Positions 44,989 through 54,016 of a stretch of 64,000 bases of DNA are shown piece after piece. A program made the translations under genes and the position numbers. The notes beneath the pieces were generated by a model that worked only from the letters and a program-made list of their open reading frames with translations, was not told where the DNA came from and did not search any database. The DNA comes from Rudaeicoccus suwonensis (lineage in GTDB: Bacteria > Actinomycetota > Actinomycetes > Actinomycetales > Dermatophilaceae), in NCBI RefSeq assembly GCF_007829035.1, contig NZ_VIVQ01000005.1, positions 39,890-103,889 on the forward strand. The letters are read 5' to 3'. Numbering within the stretch: the stretch's first letter is position 1; each line of letters starts with the position of its first letter.

Positions 44989-45400
44989 AGCGTCGTAGCA
45001 ACAGCGCTGGTCAGCAGCGGCCGGTCTGGGTTGATCAGCCCGAGGCAGCCAGCGTGCACGCTCAGTTCGACCGGCTCATGGACGACGTGGCCGAGAAGTT
45101 GCCAGACATGCACGCCCGCCTCGATGCTGATCGCGCCGACATCCTGGCGTTCACCCATTTCCTAAAGACGTGTGGACCTCAGATTTGGTCGAACAACCCG
45201 ACCGAATGGCTCAACCGTGAGATCCGCTGTCGCACCGACTCGGTCGGCATCTTCCCATCCAGTGCAGCGGTCGCGCGCCTCGACGGAGCCGTGTTGGCCG
45301 AGCAACCGACGAATGGGCCGAAGGCCGCCACCACCTCAGACTCGACGTCCTGACCGATGCCGCGTCAACCTCCTCACGACCACCGAAAGCCGAGATCGGA
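44989..45400 (+). pseudogene. IS remnants: IS30-like scrap and IS256-family C-terminal fragment
   Basis: Bases 44989-45045 resemble the IS30-derived inverted repeat seen at 21 and 27 kb (CAACAGCGCTGGTCAGCAGCG). From 45054 the plus strand reads [23 protein letters not shown] and then [24 protein letters not shown], the C-terminal block of a second IS256 subgroup, until a frameshift near 45310. Two different IS ends are thus fused here. Confidence 0.68.
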
Positions 45401-45940
45401 ACAGATAAACTACCCGAACTGACCGCCTGCAACCTCGCCAAGGAGAGTGCAGCCGGCTACACCACCGACAAGGACTTGACCAGCCCACCCACAGTCTCGA
45501 ATGCAGGACTGCGGCTGCCTGTTTATCGCTCCGGCGCACCAGCGATTTCGGCTCATGCGCCGAGCCAACGTATGTATTGGCCGGACGTTGAGCTCGCTGG
45601 CTCGACCAACGAGGCGGCACAGGAGCTCCGCCGGACGCTCAATGATCACGTCTACTCCGGATTTCGAGCGGGGGGGCCTCGTTCGAGTTCGGCGGAGATT
45701 GCCGGATCCACTGCAGACGCTGCCGATCGACCACCTGCTGATAGGGTGATGGTACCGGCATTCGGAGAACCGACTGGGAGGCGCGTTCATGTTTCTCGGT
45801 AACCAGTCTGCATGCCTTGAATCTGCAAACATGATTTACGGGGCCAATTATCCGACAATCGCCCGCCCGGCGAGATCGGCAAGTCGGCCCTCGTGGCGTC
45901 CTGGGTGTAGCAGCGCGAATAAAAATAGCGTGCCTCCGAC
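45401..45940. other. 540-base region without a convincing gene
   Basis: Open frames here have no recognisable protein sequence. It probably holds the IS256 tail and the promoter of the following five-step biosynthetic operon; an A/T-rich AATAAAAATAG lies at 45918-45928. Confidence 0.45.
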
Positions 45941-47119
45941 GTGAGCCGTCCACGCGAGATTGACGTCCTCATAATCGGCGGAGGGGTTGCCGGACTTTGG
46001 ATTCTAAACGTGCTGTGCGATGCCGGTTACTGGGCTGTGCTGATTGAAAAGAGCGCCCTGGGGCAAGGCCAGACCATGTGGTCACAGGGAATCGTTCACA
46101 GTGGCGCAAAGTATGGCCTAACGACTCAACATGAAACGGCTTTGACTCGATCATTACAAGCGATGCCATCACGGTGGCGCGCATCGATCCAAGGAGAAGC
46201 GCCCCCGGATCTGCGCACAGTTTCGCTCCGATCCCGCTCTCTCCTCGCATGGGTCCCTCGCACCGAATCGCTCCGACCAGCAGGGAACGCCACCCCGATA
46301 CCACTGACCGCGGGTCGTGCGCTTCCCTCGGCAGTATGGCCCAAATTGCTGCAGACTGACGCCTCTGAGGTCAGAGAGCTTGACGAGTTGGTGCTGGACA
46401 TGAGCTCGCTCGTCTCGTCTCTCTACCGGCCATACCGCGCCCACGTCGTACGAGCATCGCAAGTCCAGATACGACTCGACGACGGAGTGGTTGCTGTCGA
46501 TGACGAGATATTCCGTCCCAAAGGGATCGTCCTTGCCGCGGGCGCCGGAAACGGGGAACTGTTACAGGCTGCTGGTGTGCGGGCCACCAAGATGCAGACC
46601 CGGCCACTATCGATGCTGATGCTTCGCGGACCGTTGCCCGAGATTTACGGTCACTGCGTTCTGGATGGAGATCCTCATCTCACCGTCACCACGGTGCGCC
46701 TAGAGTCCGGAAGCGTAGTTTGGCAGGTCGGTGGCCGACTTGCGGAGACAACGCTGCAGGCCGATGATCCGGTCGCATTTCGCTTGTTAGCGATCGCTGC
46801 GATCCGGTGTGCCTTTCCGAGCTTGGATCTCCGTGGCGTCGAGGTCTCTACCTATCACGCAATCCGTGCAGAACCGGTGACTATCGACGGGCGTCGACCG
46901 GCCGGCGCCCATGTGGAAGTCGCTGCCGACCAGCCGCTCGTCATGGCCGTCTGGCCGACCAAGTTCGCGTTGACTCCTCTGCTGGCAGATGAAGTTCTCA
47001 CCTACATGCGATCCGCCGTGCCTGGATCCAGCCATCCCGCGTTATCCGCCCATCCGGTGCCGAAGGTGGCGGTCGCCGAACCGCCGTGGAAGGAGGCGAA
47101 GTGGTTCCGCGTCGACTAG
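45941..47119 (+). CDS. FAD-dependent oxidoreductase (DAO/GlpD-like)
   Basis: A 392-residue flavoprotein from GTG 45941. The N-terminal FAD motif is DVLIIGGGVAGLWILNVLCDAGY with the following acidic residue LIEKS. GQGQTMWSQGIVHSGAKYGL matches the DAO-family substrate/FAD loop, and GIVLAAGAGNGELLQAAG the later nucleotide segment. Relatives oxidise amino acids, glycerol 3-phosphate or 2-hydroxyacids. It is first in a compact operon: the aldo/keto reductase start lies inside its last 19 bases. It may oxidise a hydroxyl or amine on the cyclitol or heptose. No membrane segment. Confidence 0.82.
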   Translation: MSRPREIDVLIIGGGVAGLWILNVLCDAGYWAVLIEKSALGQGQTMWSQGIVHSGAKYGLTTQHETALTRSLQAMPSRWRASIQGEAPPDLRTVSLRSRSLLAWVPRTESLRPAGNATPIPLTAGRALPSAVWPKLLQTDASEVRELDELVLDMSSLVSSLYRPYRAHVVRASQVQIRLDDGVVAVDDEIFRPKGIVLAAGAGNGELLQAAGVRATKMQTRPLSMLMLRGPLPEIYGHCVLDGDPHLTVTTVRLESGSVVWQVGGRLAETTLQADDPVAFRLLAIAAIRCAFPSLDLRGVEVSTYHAIRAEPVTIDGRRPAGAHVEVAADQPLVMAVWPTKFALTPLLADEVLTYMRSAVPGSSHPALSAHPVPKVAVAEPPWKEAKWFRVD

Positions 47120-47862
47120 GCAACACCGGTATCCAGGTGTCCCCCATCGGCCTCGGTACAGTCAAGCTCGGCCGCAAGACTGGAGTGAAGTACCCCGCAC
47201 GTTACGAGCTCCCGACCGACGATGAGGTGCAAGCCTTGCTCAGTCACGCTCTCGGATTGGGTGTGACCTTGTTCGATACCGCGCCTGCATATGGATCGAG
47301 CGAGCGTCGGATCGCCGCGTTTGTGAAGGACCATCGCGACGAACTGGTGCTGTCGACCAAGTGCGGTGAGGTGTTCGAGGGAACCACTTCGAGCTGGGAC
47401 TTCAGTCGCGCCGCCCTTGAAAGGCAGATCGCTAAGAGTCTGTCGCGCATGCAGACAGATCACGTAGATGTCCTCCTGCTGCACGCCGGCGGTGTTGATG
47501 AGGACTCCCTGCTTCGGGACACGGACGCAATTCCGACTCTGTTGGATGCCCGGGAGCGAGGCCAGGCGAGATCAATCGGGATCTCGGCCAAGACGAGGGC
47601 CGGAGTCCTAGGGGTGATCGAAAGTCTCGACGTCGTCATGGCTCCACTCAATGTCTCGGATCAGTCACTTGTGCCCGCACTCAAGACGGCCCATACCGCC
47701 GGTCTAGCGGTTCTCGCCATCAAAGTCTTGCGTCAGGGCCATACCAGTGACCCATCTGCTGATCTACGCTGGGTGACGAGTCAGCCGTTCGTCGACTCAG
47801 TCATCGTCGGTACATTGAGCGCAAGCCATCTGTCCGATGCCGTTCGATTGGTCAGCTGCTGA
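47101..47862 (+). CDS. Aldo/keto reductase
   Basis: A 253-residue NADPH-dependent TIM-barrel reductase. I start at GTG 47101 because GGAGG stands five bases before it. Catalytic tetrad candidates are the tyrosine of TLFDTAPAYGSSE (with Asp), the lysine of LVLSTKCGE and the histidine of VDVLLLHAGG. The NADP-binding end is VDSVIVGTLSASHLSDAV. It is shorter than most AKRs (about 300), lacking much of loop C. It overlaps the flavoprotein gene in front and, by one base (TGATG), the heptose kinase gene behind, so all are made together. It likely reduces a keto group in the C7 or heptose branch. Confidence 0.86.
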   Translation: MVPRRLGNTGIQVSPIGLGTVKLGRKTGVKYPARYELPTDDEVQALLSHALGLGVTLFDTAPAYGSSERRIAAFVKDHRDELVLSTKCGEVFEGTTSSWDFSRAALERQIAKSLSRMQTDHVDVLLLHAGGVDEDSLLRDTDAIPTLLDARERGQARSIGISAKTRAGVLGVIESLDVVMAPLNVSDQSLVPALKTAHTAGLAVLAIKVLRQGHTSDPSADLRWVTSQPFVDSVIVGTLSASHLSDAVRLVSC

Positions 47863-49322
47863 TGGCACGGCTCGCAGAGGTTCTTGACATCCTCGGCAAC
47901 CCTCGGGTCCTCGTCATGGGCGATCTCATAGTCGACGAGTACCTGTGGGGTGTTGTCGATCGGGTGTCCCCTGAGGCACCTGTCCCCGTGCTCCGTGTGG
48001 AGCGCGCCGAGAACCGTCCCGGGGGAGCTGCAAACGTCGCGATGAACCTGGAAGCGCTCGGCGCCACCACGCTCTGCGCAGGCGTCGTTGGAGACGATAC
48101 TGCGGGCCAGAATCTGACTGACACTCTTCGAGACCATGGCATCGACACCAGCGCGGTCGTCATCGACAACACGAAAAAGACCACCGTCAAGACACGCTGC
48201 ATCGGCGGCTCGCAGCAGATGCTGCGAATTGACAATGAAAACACGCGGCCGATGCAGAACTATTGTGAACAGTTCCTTTTCGAATCGGTCATGCAGCACA
48301 TCGAGACCGTCGATCTACTCATCGTCAGTGACTATCAAAAGGGTACCCTCACTCAGCGTTTGCTCAGCGCCGTCAATTCGTTGTGCCGCGAGCGGGGAGT
48401 GCCGGTGCTGATCGGCCCGAAGGGAAAGGACTACTCGAAGTACCGCGGCTGCACCGCTGTCATGCCGAACCTCCGCGAGCTTGCGCTTGCAACCTCCATG
48501 CCAGTCACCACCGACGCCGAAGTCTGCGCTGCAGGTCAGGCAATCCTGGGCCTCGTCGATTGCGACTTCGTGGTTGTGACTCGAGGTGAACTCGGGATGA
48601 CTCTGATCCAGCCAAATCTTGCTCCTGTACAGATCCGAGGTCACCTTAGAGAGGTATTCGACGTGACAGGCGCTGGGGACACTGCCCTGGCGACACTCGG
48701 AGTGACGTTCGCGACCACCGGTGTACCGCTCGTCGACGCTGTCAGTCTCGCGAACGTCGCCGGAGGCTTGTCCGTCACGAGTGTCGGTGCCGCGACTGTC
48801 AGCCCTGAACGACTTCGCTACAACATCGACGGATCCTCCGAAAAGTCTCCGAAAATCGTGGGCTTGGACGAACTTGTCTTGCGTATGAGGCATCACAGCG
48901 AAATGCACGAATCAGTGGTCTTGACGAACGGGTGCTTCGACATGTTCCACGTCGGTCACCTCGAAACGATCCGATATGCGAAGTCACAGGGAGACGTGTT
49001 GGTGGTAGCCATCAACAGCGACTCGAGTACTACACGGCTCAAAGGCCCGCGGCGCCCCATCGTCAAGCAAGAAGAACGATCTGATGTCATAGCGGCACTC
49101 GAGCACGTGGACTACGTCGTGGTGTTCGACGATGACACGCCGACACGACTATTGAACGCTCTCAGGCCGGACGTACTGGTCAAGGGCGGAGACTATGAGG
49201 TCGACGACGTCGTAGGCGTAGAGGTCATGGCGAAGTGGGGAGGCCGTGTGGCCATCGCGCCGACGAGAGTGGGAGCGTCAACGACCCAACTGGTCGCCCG
49301 TATTGTCGACGACCAGACTTGA
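47862..49322 (+). CDS. hldE: Bifunctional heptose-7-phosphate kinase / heptose-1-phosphate adenylyltransferase
   Basis: A 486-residue fusion of the same size and order as Gram-negative HldE. The N-terminal PfkB kinase (residues 1-325) has VLVMGDLIVDEYLWG, NRPGGAANVAMNLEALGA and the catalytic DVTGAGDTALA. The C-terminal nucleotidyltransferase (from about 345) has LTNGCFDMFHVGHLETI, including HxGH, and GGDYEVDDVVG. It phosphorylates heptose 7-phosphate at C1 and, after loss of the C7 phosphate, makes ADP-heptose (nucleotide to be tested). With GmhA it forms most of an NDP-heptose pathway; a GmhB bisphosphatase is not recognised. A heptose pathway in an actinobacterium points to a glycosylated natural product or special glycan rather than LPS. 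Confidence 0.94.
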   Translation: MARLAEVLDILGNPRVLVMGDLIVDEYLWGVVDRVSPEAPVPVLRVERAENRPGGAANVAMNLEALGATTLCAGVVGDDTAGQNLTDTLRDHGIDTSAVVIDNTKKTTVKTRCIGGSQQMLRIDNENTRPMQNYCEQFLFESVMQHIETVDLLIVSDYQKGTLTQRLLSAVNSLCRERGVPVLIGPKGKDYSKYRGCTAVMPNLRELALATSMPVTTDAEVCAAGQAILGLVDCDFVVVTRGELGMTLIQPNLAPVQIRGHLREVFDVTGAGDTALATLGVTFATTGVPLVDAVSLANVAGGLSVTSVGAATVSPERLRYNIDGSSEKSPKIVGLDELVLRMRHHSEMHESVVLTNGCFDMFHVGHLETIRYAKSQGDVLVVAINSDSSTTRLKGPRRPIVKQEERSDVIAALEHVDYVVVFDDDTPTRLLNALRPDVLVKGGDYEVDDVVGVEVMAKWGGRVAIAPTRVGASTTQLVARIVDDQT

Positions 49323-49332
49323 GGTGGTGTGA

Positions 49333-50619
49333 GTGGTCGGCCGGTCCAAACGATCGGATCGGCAAACCCGAAGACTCACAGATTGTGGCGATGCGTTCGG
49401 CAACGAGATAAACGAGACGAGCAGAAGTGTGGAAGAAGGACAAGACGTGCAAGCCCTAGCAAATGACATCGACGCGGCTCTTACCGAGAACGGCAATATT
49501 CTAGAGTTGCGCTCTTCCCGAGAGTCGTCACAGCAGATCGTCTCCACCACGGATTTATTGAGGCCCGACAACGCGCTGTTGGCTGAAGTGGTGGCCGATC
49601 GCAGGGCACTCTTCGTCGTGACCCCGACGGTCAACGCGTTGTACGGGGCACAATTGAAGCGCTATATCGAGTCCGCCCTTGAGCAGCCTGGCAGTGAGCT
49701 GCTCGTCCTTGACGTGACCGAGGCGAAGAAGGACCTGAACGGTGTGGATGTCGTGGTCACCCGCGCGACCCAGATGGGCCTTGATCGAGAATCTCCGATC
49801 GTGGCAATCGGTGGTGGTGTCTGCCTCGATATAGTCGGAGTCAGCGCTGCGCTGTTCCGCCGAGGTGTGCCCAACATCAAGGTGCCGACGACGTTAGTCG
49901 GGCTGATCGACGCAGGAGTCGGCACGAAGAACGCCGTCAATTTTGGAGGGAAGAAAAATCTACTAGGAACGTTCAGTTCGCCGGAGGCTTCGCTGCTCGA
50001 CTCGAAGTTCCTATCCACGTTGCCGATCCGCTATATTCGCGCGGGGGCCGCCGAGATGTTCAAAATGGCGATTATCAGCGACCCTCACCTTTTCCACATT
50101 CTCCGCGCTCATAGCGATGAGTTTCAGCAGAGCCGCTTCCAAGCGCCGCGAACTGCAGCTGCTGAAGCGATCAAGAGATCAGTGGTCGAGATCCTTCGCG
50201 AACTGTCCCTTAACCTCTACGAGAGGTCCAAGCAACGCGTACTCGATTTCGGCCACACCTTCTCGCCGTATATCGAGTCCGAGTCCGGCTTCCGGGTGTC
50301 GCACGGTGAAGCAGTCTCCATCGACATGGCCATCTCCACGGAAATATCATATGCCTTAGGAATTGTGGACGAAGGCGTTCGCCGACAGATCCTAGATGCT
50401 CTCGCAGGCTTTTCCCTACCGCTCTCCTGGTCCGGTATCGACGCGGTGGAGATGTACAGTTCCCTACGTTCAATCAGGCAGCACCGCAATGGGGCTCTTC
50501 ACCTTGTCGCCCCTTCTGCCCTTGGCCATCCGGTATTCCTGGAAGACGAGGACATTGACGAGAGCCTTATCAAGTCTTGTATAGAGAATCTGGCGGAGAG
50601 AAAAAGAGCTTACAGCTAG
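49333..50619 (+). CDS. Sugar phosphate cyclase, 2-epi-5-epi-valiolone synthase type
   Basis: A 428-residue dehydroquinate-synthase-fold enzyme. NAD and metal features: SPIVAIGGGVCLDIVGVSAALF, VPTTLVGLIDAGVGTKNAVNFGGKKN, the zinc ligands in AGAAEMFKMAII, LDFGHTFSPYIE and SHGEAVSIDMA. Dehydroquinate synthases have GHTxGHAIE where this protein has GHTFSPYIE, and the NFGGKKN loop is of the valiolone-synthase style. EEVS cyclises sedoheptulose 7-phosphate to a C7 cyclitol, as in acarbose and validamycin biosynthesis. Related EVS and DDGS enzymes cannot be told apart by eye. GTG 49333 follows GAGGTGG. It starts 10 bases after HldE, which draws on the same sugar phosphate. Confidence 0.85.
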   Translation: MVGRSKRSDRQTRRLTDCGDAFGNEINETSRSVEEGQDVQALANDIDAALTENGNILELRSSRESSQQIVSTTDLLRPDNALLAEVVADRRALFVVTPTVNALYGAQLKRYIESALEQPGSELLVLDVTEAKKDLNGVDVVVTRATQMGLDRESPIVAIGGGVCLDIVGVSAALFRRGVPNIKVPTTLVGLIDAGVGTKNAVNFGGKKNLLGTFSSPEASLLDSKFLSTLPIRYIRAGAAEMFKMAIISDPHLFHILRAHSDEFQQSRFQAPRTAAAEAIKRSVVEILRELSLNLYERSKQRVLDFGHTFSPYIESESGFRVSHGEAVSIDMAISTEISYALGIVDEGVRRQILDALAGFSLPLSWSGIDAVEMYSSLRSIRQHRNGALHLVAPSALGHPVFLEDEDIDESLIKSCIENLAERKRAYS

Positions 50620-50783
50620 AACAAGTAGGTACTACAAGGCGGACTTGGCCCCAAGTGATGACGGCCACACCAACCTGTCAAGACCAAACAGGCGTCACCC
50701 GCTCGTGCCGAACCACTGCGAGACTCTTTGCGGTTCCTCATGCTGCCGGCGTCGGAAGCGGCGCAACGTTCCCGGGTGGGGTG

Positions 50784-51839
50784 CTACAGCTGATACATCT
50801 CCGGGACACCCGGGTACGTCACCACCTCCGACCTACCGCTCAAAGCGGCTCGAAGCGCTGCGTCAGTCACCAACGAAGCCACGTAACCGTCCCACAAGCT
50901 CGCACCTACTCTGTGTCCGACTCGCACTGCCTCACACCAAGCTCGCATCTGGTCGACGAACGCTGACTCGAACCGTGACGCGTATCCGTTAGGGATCGGC
51001 TTCGTTGAGGCATAGTCGCGACGTACAGCGATCCCATCCCCCCAGGCCAAATTCACTGACCCTAATGTGCCAGCTACCTCACACCCGATGTCGTACCCGT
51101 AACCGCAGTTCACGAAAGACTCGATAGAGAACAGAACGCCACCGGCGGTCGTTCCGGAAAGCAGCAAGGGCTCGGTCTGTTGGTCGGAATTTTCGTCGAT
51201 CGTGGTTGCCGCTGCTATCGAAGCGATCCGCTCACCGAGTAGCCAGCCAATGATGTCGATGTCATGGACGGCGACCGCCGTAATCCCGTCTTGCCACGCA
51301 AATCCGGGAGAAGGTGCTGGATTTCGATGGATGCTGTGAATTATCTTGGGAACGCCTATCGCATCGTCCGCTATAAGGGTACGCATTCGCCGATACCCTG
51401 AATCGTATCGCCGCATGAAACCTACGCTGACCAGGCGTCGCCCAAGGGCTAACTCTTGCTCAAGTAGTCTCTTGGACCCTTCAGCACTCGGAGTCAGTGG
51501 CTTCTCACACAGAACCGGCTTACCCGCTTTGAGGCACAGGCTCACATACTCTTCATGAGTCATGTCCGGACTAGTCACTAGTACCGCGTCCACGTCCTCG
51601 GAAAAAACTAGATCTGCCGCCGTGTCAAACTCTTTGGCACCAAATTCGATTGCGAATGCGGACCTCGTCGTTGCACGTGCGCTGAACACACCTGAAACCT
51701 GCACGCCATCAATCCGTTGCTGGATCAACTGGGCATGAACACGCGCCACATTTCCCAGACCGATGATGCCCACATTCAACGTCTTCAACTGAGTTGCTCT
51801 CTGTAGTCCATTATTGCCCGTCAGCGTACGCCCCGACAT
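50784..51839 (-). CDS. Gfo/Idh/MocA oxidoreductase 1
   Basis: A 351-residue NAD(P)-dependent dehydrogenase from ATG 51839 (MSGRTLTGNN); the frame continues upstream but looks non-coding. Rossmann motif NVGIIGLGNVARVHAQLI, the family lysine in LCEKPLTPS, and the catalytic-side HDIDIIGWLLGE, where the HD pair is normal for inositol dehydrogenase-like members. Such enzymes oxidise or reduce secondary hydroxyls of sugars and cyclitols, often as a partner of an aminotransferase, which is not seen here. Minus strand, convergent with the cyclase operon. Confidence 0.87.
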   Translation of the reverse strand: MSGRTLTGNNGLQRATQLKTLNVGIIGLGNVARVHAQLIQQRIDGVQVSGVFSARATTRSAFAIEFGAKEFDTAADLVFSEDVDAVLVTSPDMTHEEYVSLCLKAGKPVLCEKPLTPSAEGSKRLLEQELALGRRLVSVGFMRRYDSGYRRMRTLIADDAIGVPKIIHSIHRNPAPSPGFAWQDGITAVAVHDIDIIGWLLGERIASIAAATTIDENSDQQTEPLLLSGTTAGGVLFSIESFVNCGYGYDIGCEVAGTLGSVNLAWGDGIAVRRDYASTKPIPNGYASRFESAFVDQMRAWCEAVRVGHRVGASLWDGYVASLVTDAALRAALSGRSEVVTYPGVPEMYQL

Positions 51840-52049
51840 GGCTTGAACGACAGCAACGCCGTGGCACTGCTGTCTCAGCCTTGCCAGCTGGGTCGGGCAT
51901 GCGCGCAGGGTCCGCGCTGACCGACGGAGCACCACGTCCGGTCGTCCAGCCAGCACTGACGCCGCCTGCAAGGAGTGTCGGTCCCGACCCCGTAACCCAC
52001 GAACTTTGTGAGTGAGTCACCGGCCCGCAACCCCGTCACACCGTCCGAG

Positions 52050-53063
52050 TCACGCCATACCGTCTAGGTCGACCGAGACTGCCTGACCCGTCCGGGCGGA
52101 CCTGTCCGCGGCGTTAGCGAGCATCAATGCCGCCCTGCCGTCGTCGTATCCAGCGCAGCGATTGGGTTCGCCGCGCACGGCCTTGGCGAACTCGGACAGC
52201 TGCAGCAGATACGACTGCGAGTAGCGTTCCAGAAAGAAGTTCTGATACGGCTGGAGCGCTTCGACGGACGTAGCCGACCAGTGGCGTACAGAGGTGTCAC
52301 TGACATTGCCTACAGTGAGCAGACCCTCGGATCCGAATGCCTCCACCCGCTGGTCGAATCCGTAAGCTGCGTGTCGCGAATTGGTGATGGATACTTGTTC
52401 GCCCGCGGCTCCGATGAGGAGCACGGAGGCAGTGTCGTAGTCATCGAGGTTTGCGATAGATCGGCTGAATAGAGTTGCGCCACGGGCGAAGACCTCGACG
52501 ATCGACGGTATGAAGCTACGGGCGGTGTCGAAGTCGTGAATCGTCAGATCCTTGAAAATGCCGCCGGAAGTTGCGAGGTACTCCGTCGCGCCTGGCTTGA
52601 GGTCTCGGCTGGTGATGGATAGTTGTTCCAATGAGCCGATATCGCCGGATGCTATACGCTCGCGCAGATAGGCGAAATGAGGGTCGAAGCGTCGGTTGAA
52701 TCCAATGGCAATGGGAACAGCCGCCGAGGTCGCTTGCTGACGAAATTCGTCTACTCGTGCGATGTCGAGATCGACGGGCTTCTCGCAGAGTGCAGGGACT
52801 CCGGCTTCTACCGCGAGCTGCAAGAGGTCCACGTGAGTAGGTGTGGACGACGCGATGATGATTGCATCTACGTCTGGAGCTTCGAAAACGTCACGGGGGT
52901 TAGCGGTTACTCTGCCTCCCTGCGCCCGCGACACTCTTGTTGCGCTTTCAGTGTCGCGATCACAGACCCACTGGAGCGTCGTCCCGGGAAGTGTCGCCAC
53001 ACACTCGGCGTGAACGCGACCGATGCGACCCGCACCGATCAATCCGATACGTAACTTGTCCAC
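52050..53063 (-). CDS. Gfo/Idh/MocA oxidoreductase 2, inositol 2-dehydrogenase-like
   Basis: A 337-residue dehydrogenase from GTG 53063 with AAGGAG at good spacing. Rossmann motif RIGLIGAGRIGRVHAECV, lysine in LCEKPVDLDIARVDEF, substrate histidines in FKDLTIHDFDTARSF and the FNRRFDPHF loop are very close to myo-inositol 2-dehydrogenase (IolG). It is probably the first gene of a two-gene minus-strand unit with oxidoreductase 1. Together they could set the oxidation pattern of a cyclitol or heptose. A plain catabolic inositol dehydrogenase remains possible, but no other iol genes are present. Confidence 0.88.
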   Translation of the reverse strand: MDKLRIGLIGAGRIGRVHAECVATLPGTTLQWVCDRDTESATRVSRAQGGRVTANPRDVFEAPDVDAIIIASSTPTHVDLLQLAVEAGVPALCEKPVDLDIARVDEFRQQATSAAVPIAIGFNRRFDPHFAYLRERIASGDIGSLEQLSITSRDLKPGATEYLATSGGIFKDLTIHDFDTARSFIPSIVEVFARGATLFSRSIANLDDYDTASVLLIGAAGEQVSITNSRHAAYGFDQRVEAFGSEGLLTVGNVSDTSVRHWSATSVEALQPYQNFFLERYSQSYLLQLSEFAKAVRGEPNRCAGYDDGRAALMLANAADRSARTGQAVSVDLDGMA

Positions 53064-53169
53064 GCAAAGAGCTCCTTCGAAGTTGAGTCCGGACTTAGAT
53101 GAACCGCCCTGGCGTGACCGGATACTTTGGCCTGTCCCGGGTTCCGCGTGGTCCGGTAGCGATTGATTC

Positions 53170-53395
53170 TCATGCCACGGTGCTGATGCGGTTGAGTTCG
53201 AACCCTATCGGCGTCCGCCATCCAAGTTGACTGTGACGCCTCTTCCTGTGTACCAGACCTCAAGGTATTCGCACATCGCGTTGGCCAAGTCGAGCCGCGT
53301 GTTCCACTTCTTCCAGTAGTCCAGGAGTTCGACCTGCATCGCCGAGAACGCGCAGTAGCTGTTCGACTTTCGCTAAAGGTTTTCCGGCTCTTCAC
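53170..53395 (-). pseudogene. IS3-family transposase OrfB C-terminal remnant
   Basis: The minus strand reads AFSAMQVELLDYWKKWNTRL followed by DLANAMCEYLEVWY and then, after a frameshift, RHSQLGWRTPIGFEL-like sequence (in pieces), which is the end of IS3-family OrfB. Only about 75 codons are left. Confidence 0.6.
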
Positions 53396-53439
53396 AGATG
53401 AGGGTGTAGCTCGCGGAGTTCGGGGCGGGCGGCGCGTCG

Positions 53440-53960
53440 ATGCTGGGTAGGGGTCGAGGTCTTCTGAGGATGGAAGTTCTCACACTGCCCATCCGGAAGA
53501 CCTCGACGTGCCTGACGCTACCTTCGCTTGCCCTGATCTGAGCACGTTCTGCCGTCTCGACGCGCTAGGCCTGGTGGTGACCGGGCAGCGGCTCGAACCT
53601 GACCGAGCGGTGCTAGCGTGCTGGGTCGTCGAGCCGGACCAGTGGTGCCGCCGATGCGGCTGCGAGGGCACGGCCCGCGACACCGTGATCCGTGAGCTCG
53701 CGCACGAACCGCTGGGCTGGCGGCCCACCACGTTGCGGGTCACGGTTCGCCGGTACCGGTGCACCGGCTGCGCGTATGTGTGGCGGCAGGACACCACCGC
53801 CGCCGCCGAACCACGTGCCAGGCTGTCGCGGCGTGCCCTGGCATAGGCGCTGGGAGGGATCGTCGTGGCGCACCTGAGCGTGGCTCGGGTCGCTGAAGCC
53901 CTTGGCGTGTCGTGGAATACGGCCAACGACGCGATCCCGTGGAGAGTGCCGACCATGGCC
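53440..53960 (+). pseudogene. ISL3-family transposase remnant 2
   Basis: From 53508 (GTG) the frame has TFCRLDALGLVVTGQRLEPD, then the zinc-ribbon EPDQWCRRCGCEG and YRCTGCAYVWRQDTT, and stops at 53846. A second frame continues with LSVARVAEALGVSWNTANDA to 53935. The catalytic part is absent. It matches remnant 1 at 31 kb, including the 60 bases before the start. Confidence 0.75.
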
Positions 53961-54016
53961 GCTACCTCGCCCGCCCAACTGTAGGCTGTCGCGGAACGCG
54001 GAGAGGGCGGGAAAAA

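Noticed and set aside
47862..49322. LPS core biosynthesis as the purpose of the heptose genes
   Set aside because: All other features are actinobacterial with no outer-membrane LPS genes; the neighbours are natural-product type.
49333..50619. Housekeeping 3-dehydroquinate synthase (aroB)
   Set aside because: The GHTxGHAIE motif is changed to GHTFSPYIE, no shikimate genes are adjacent, and it is coupled to HldE in a secondary metabolism context.
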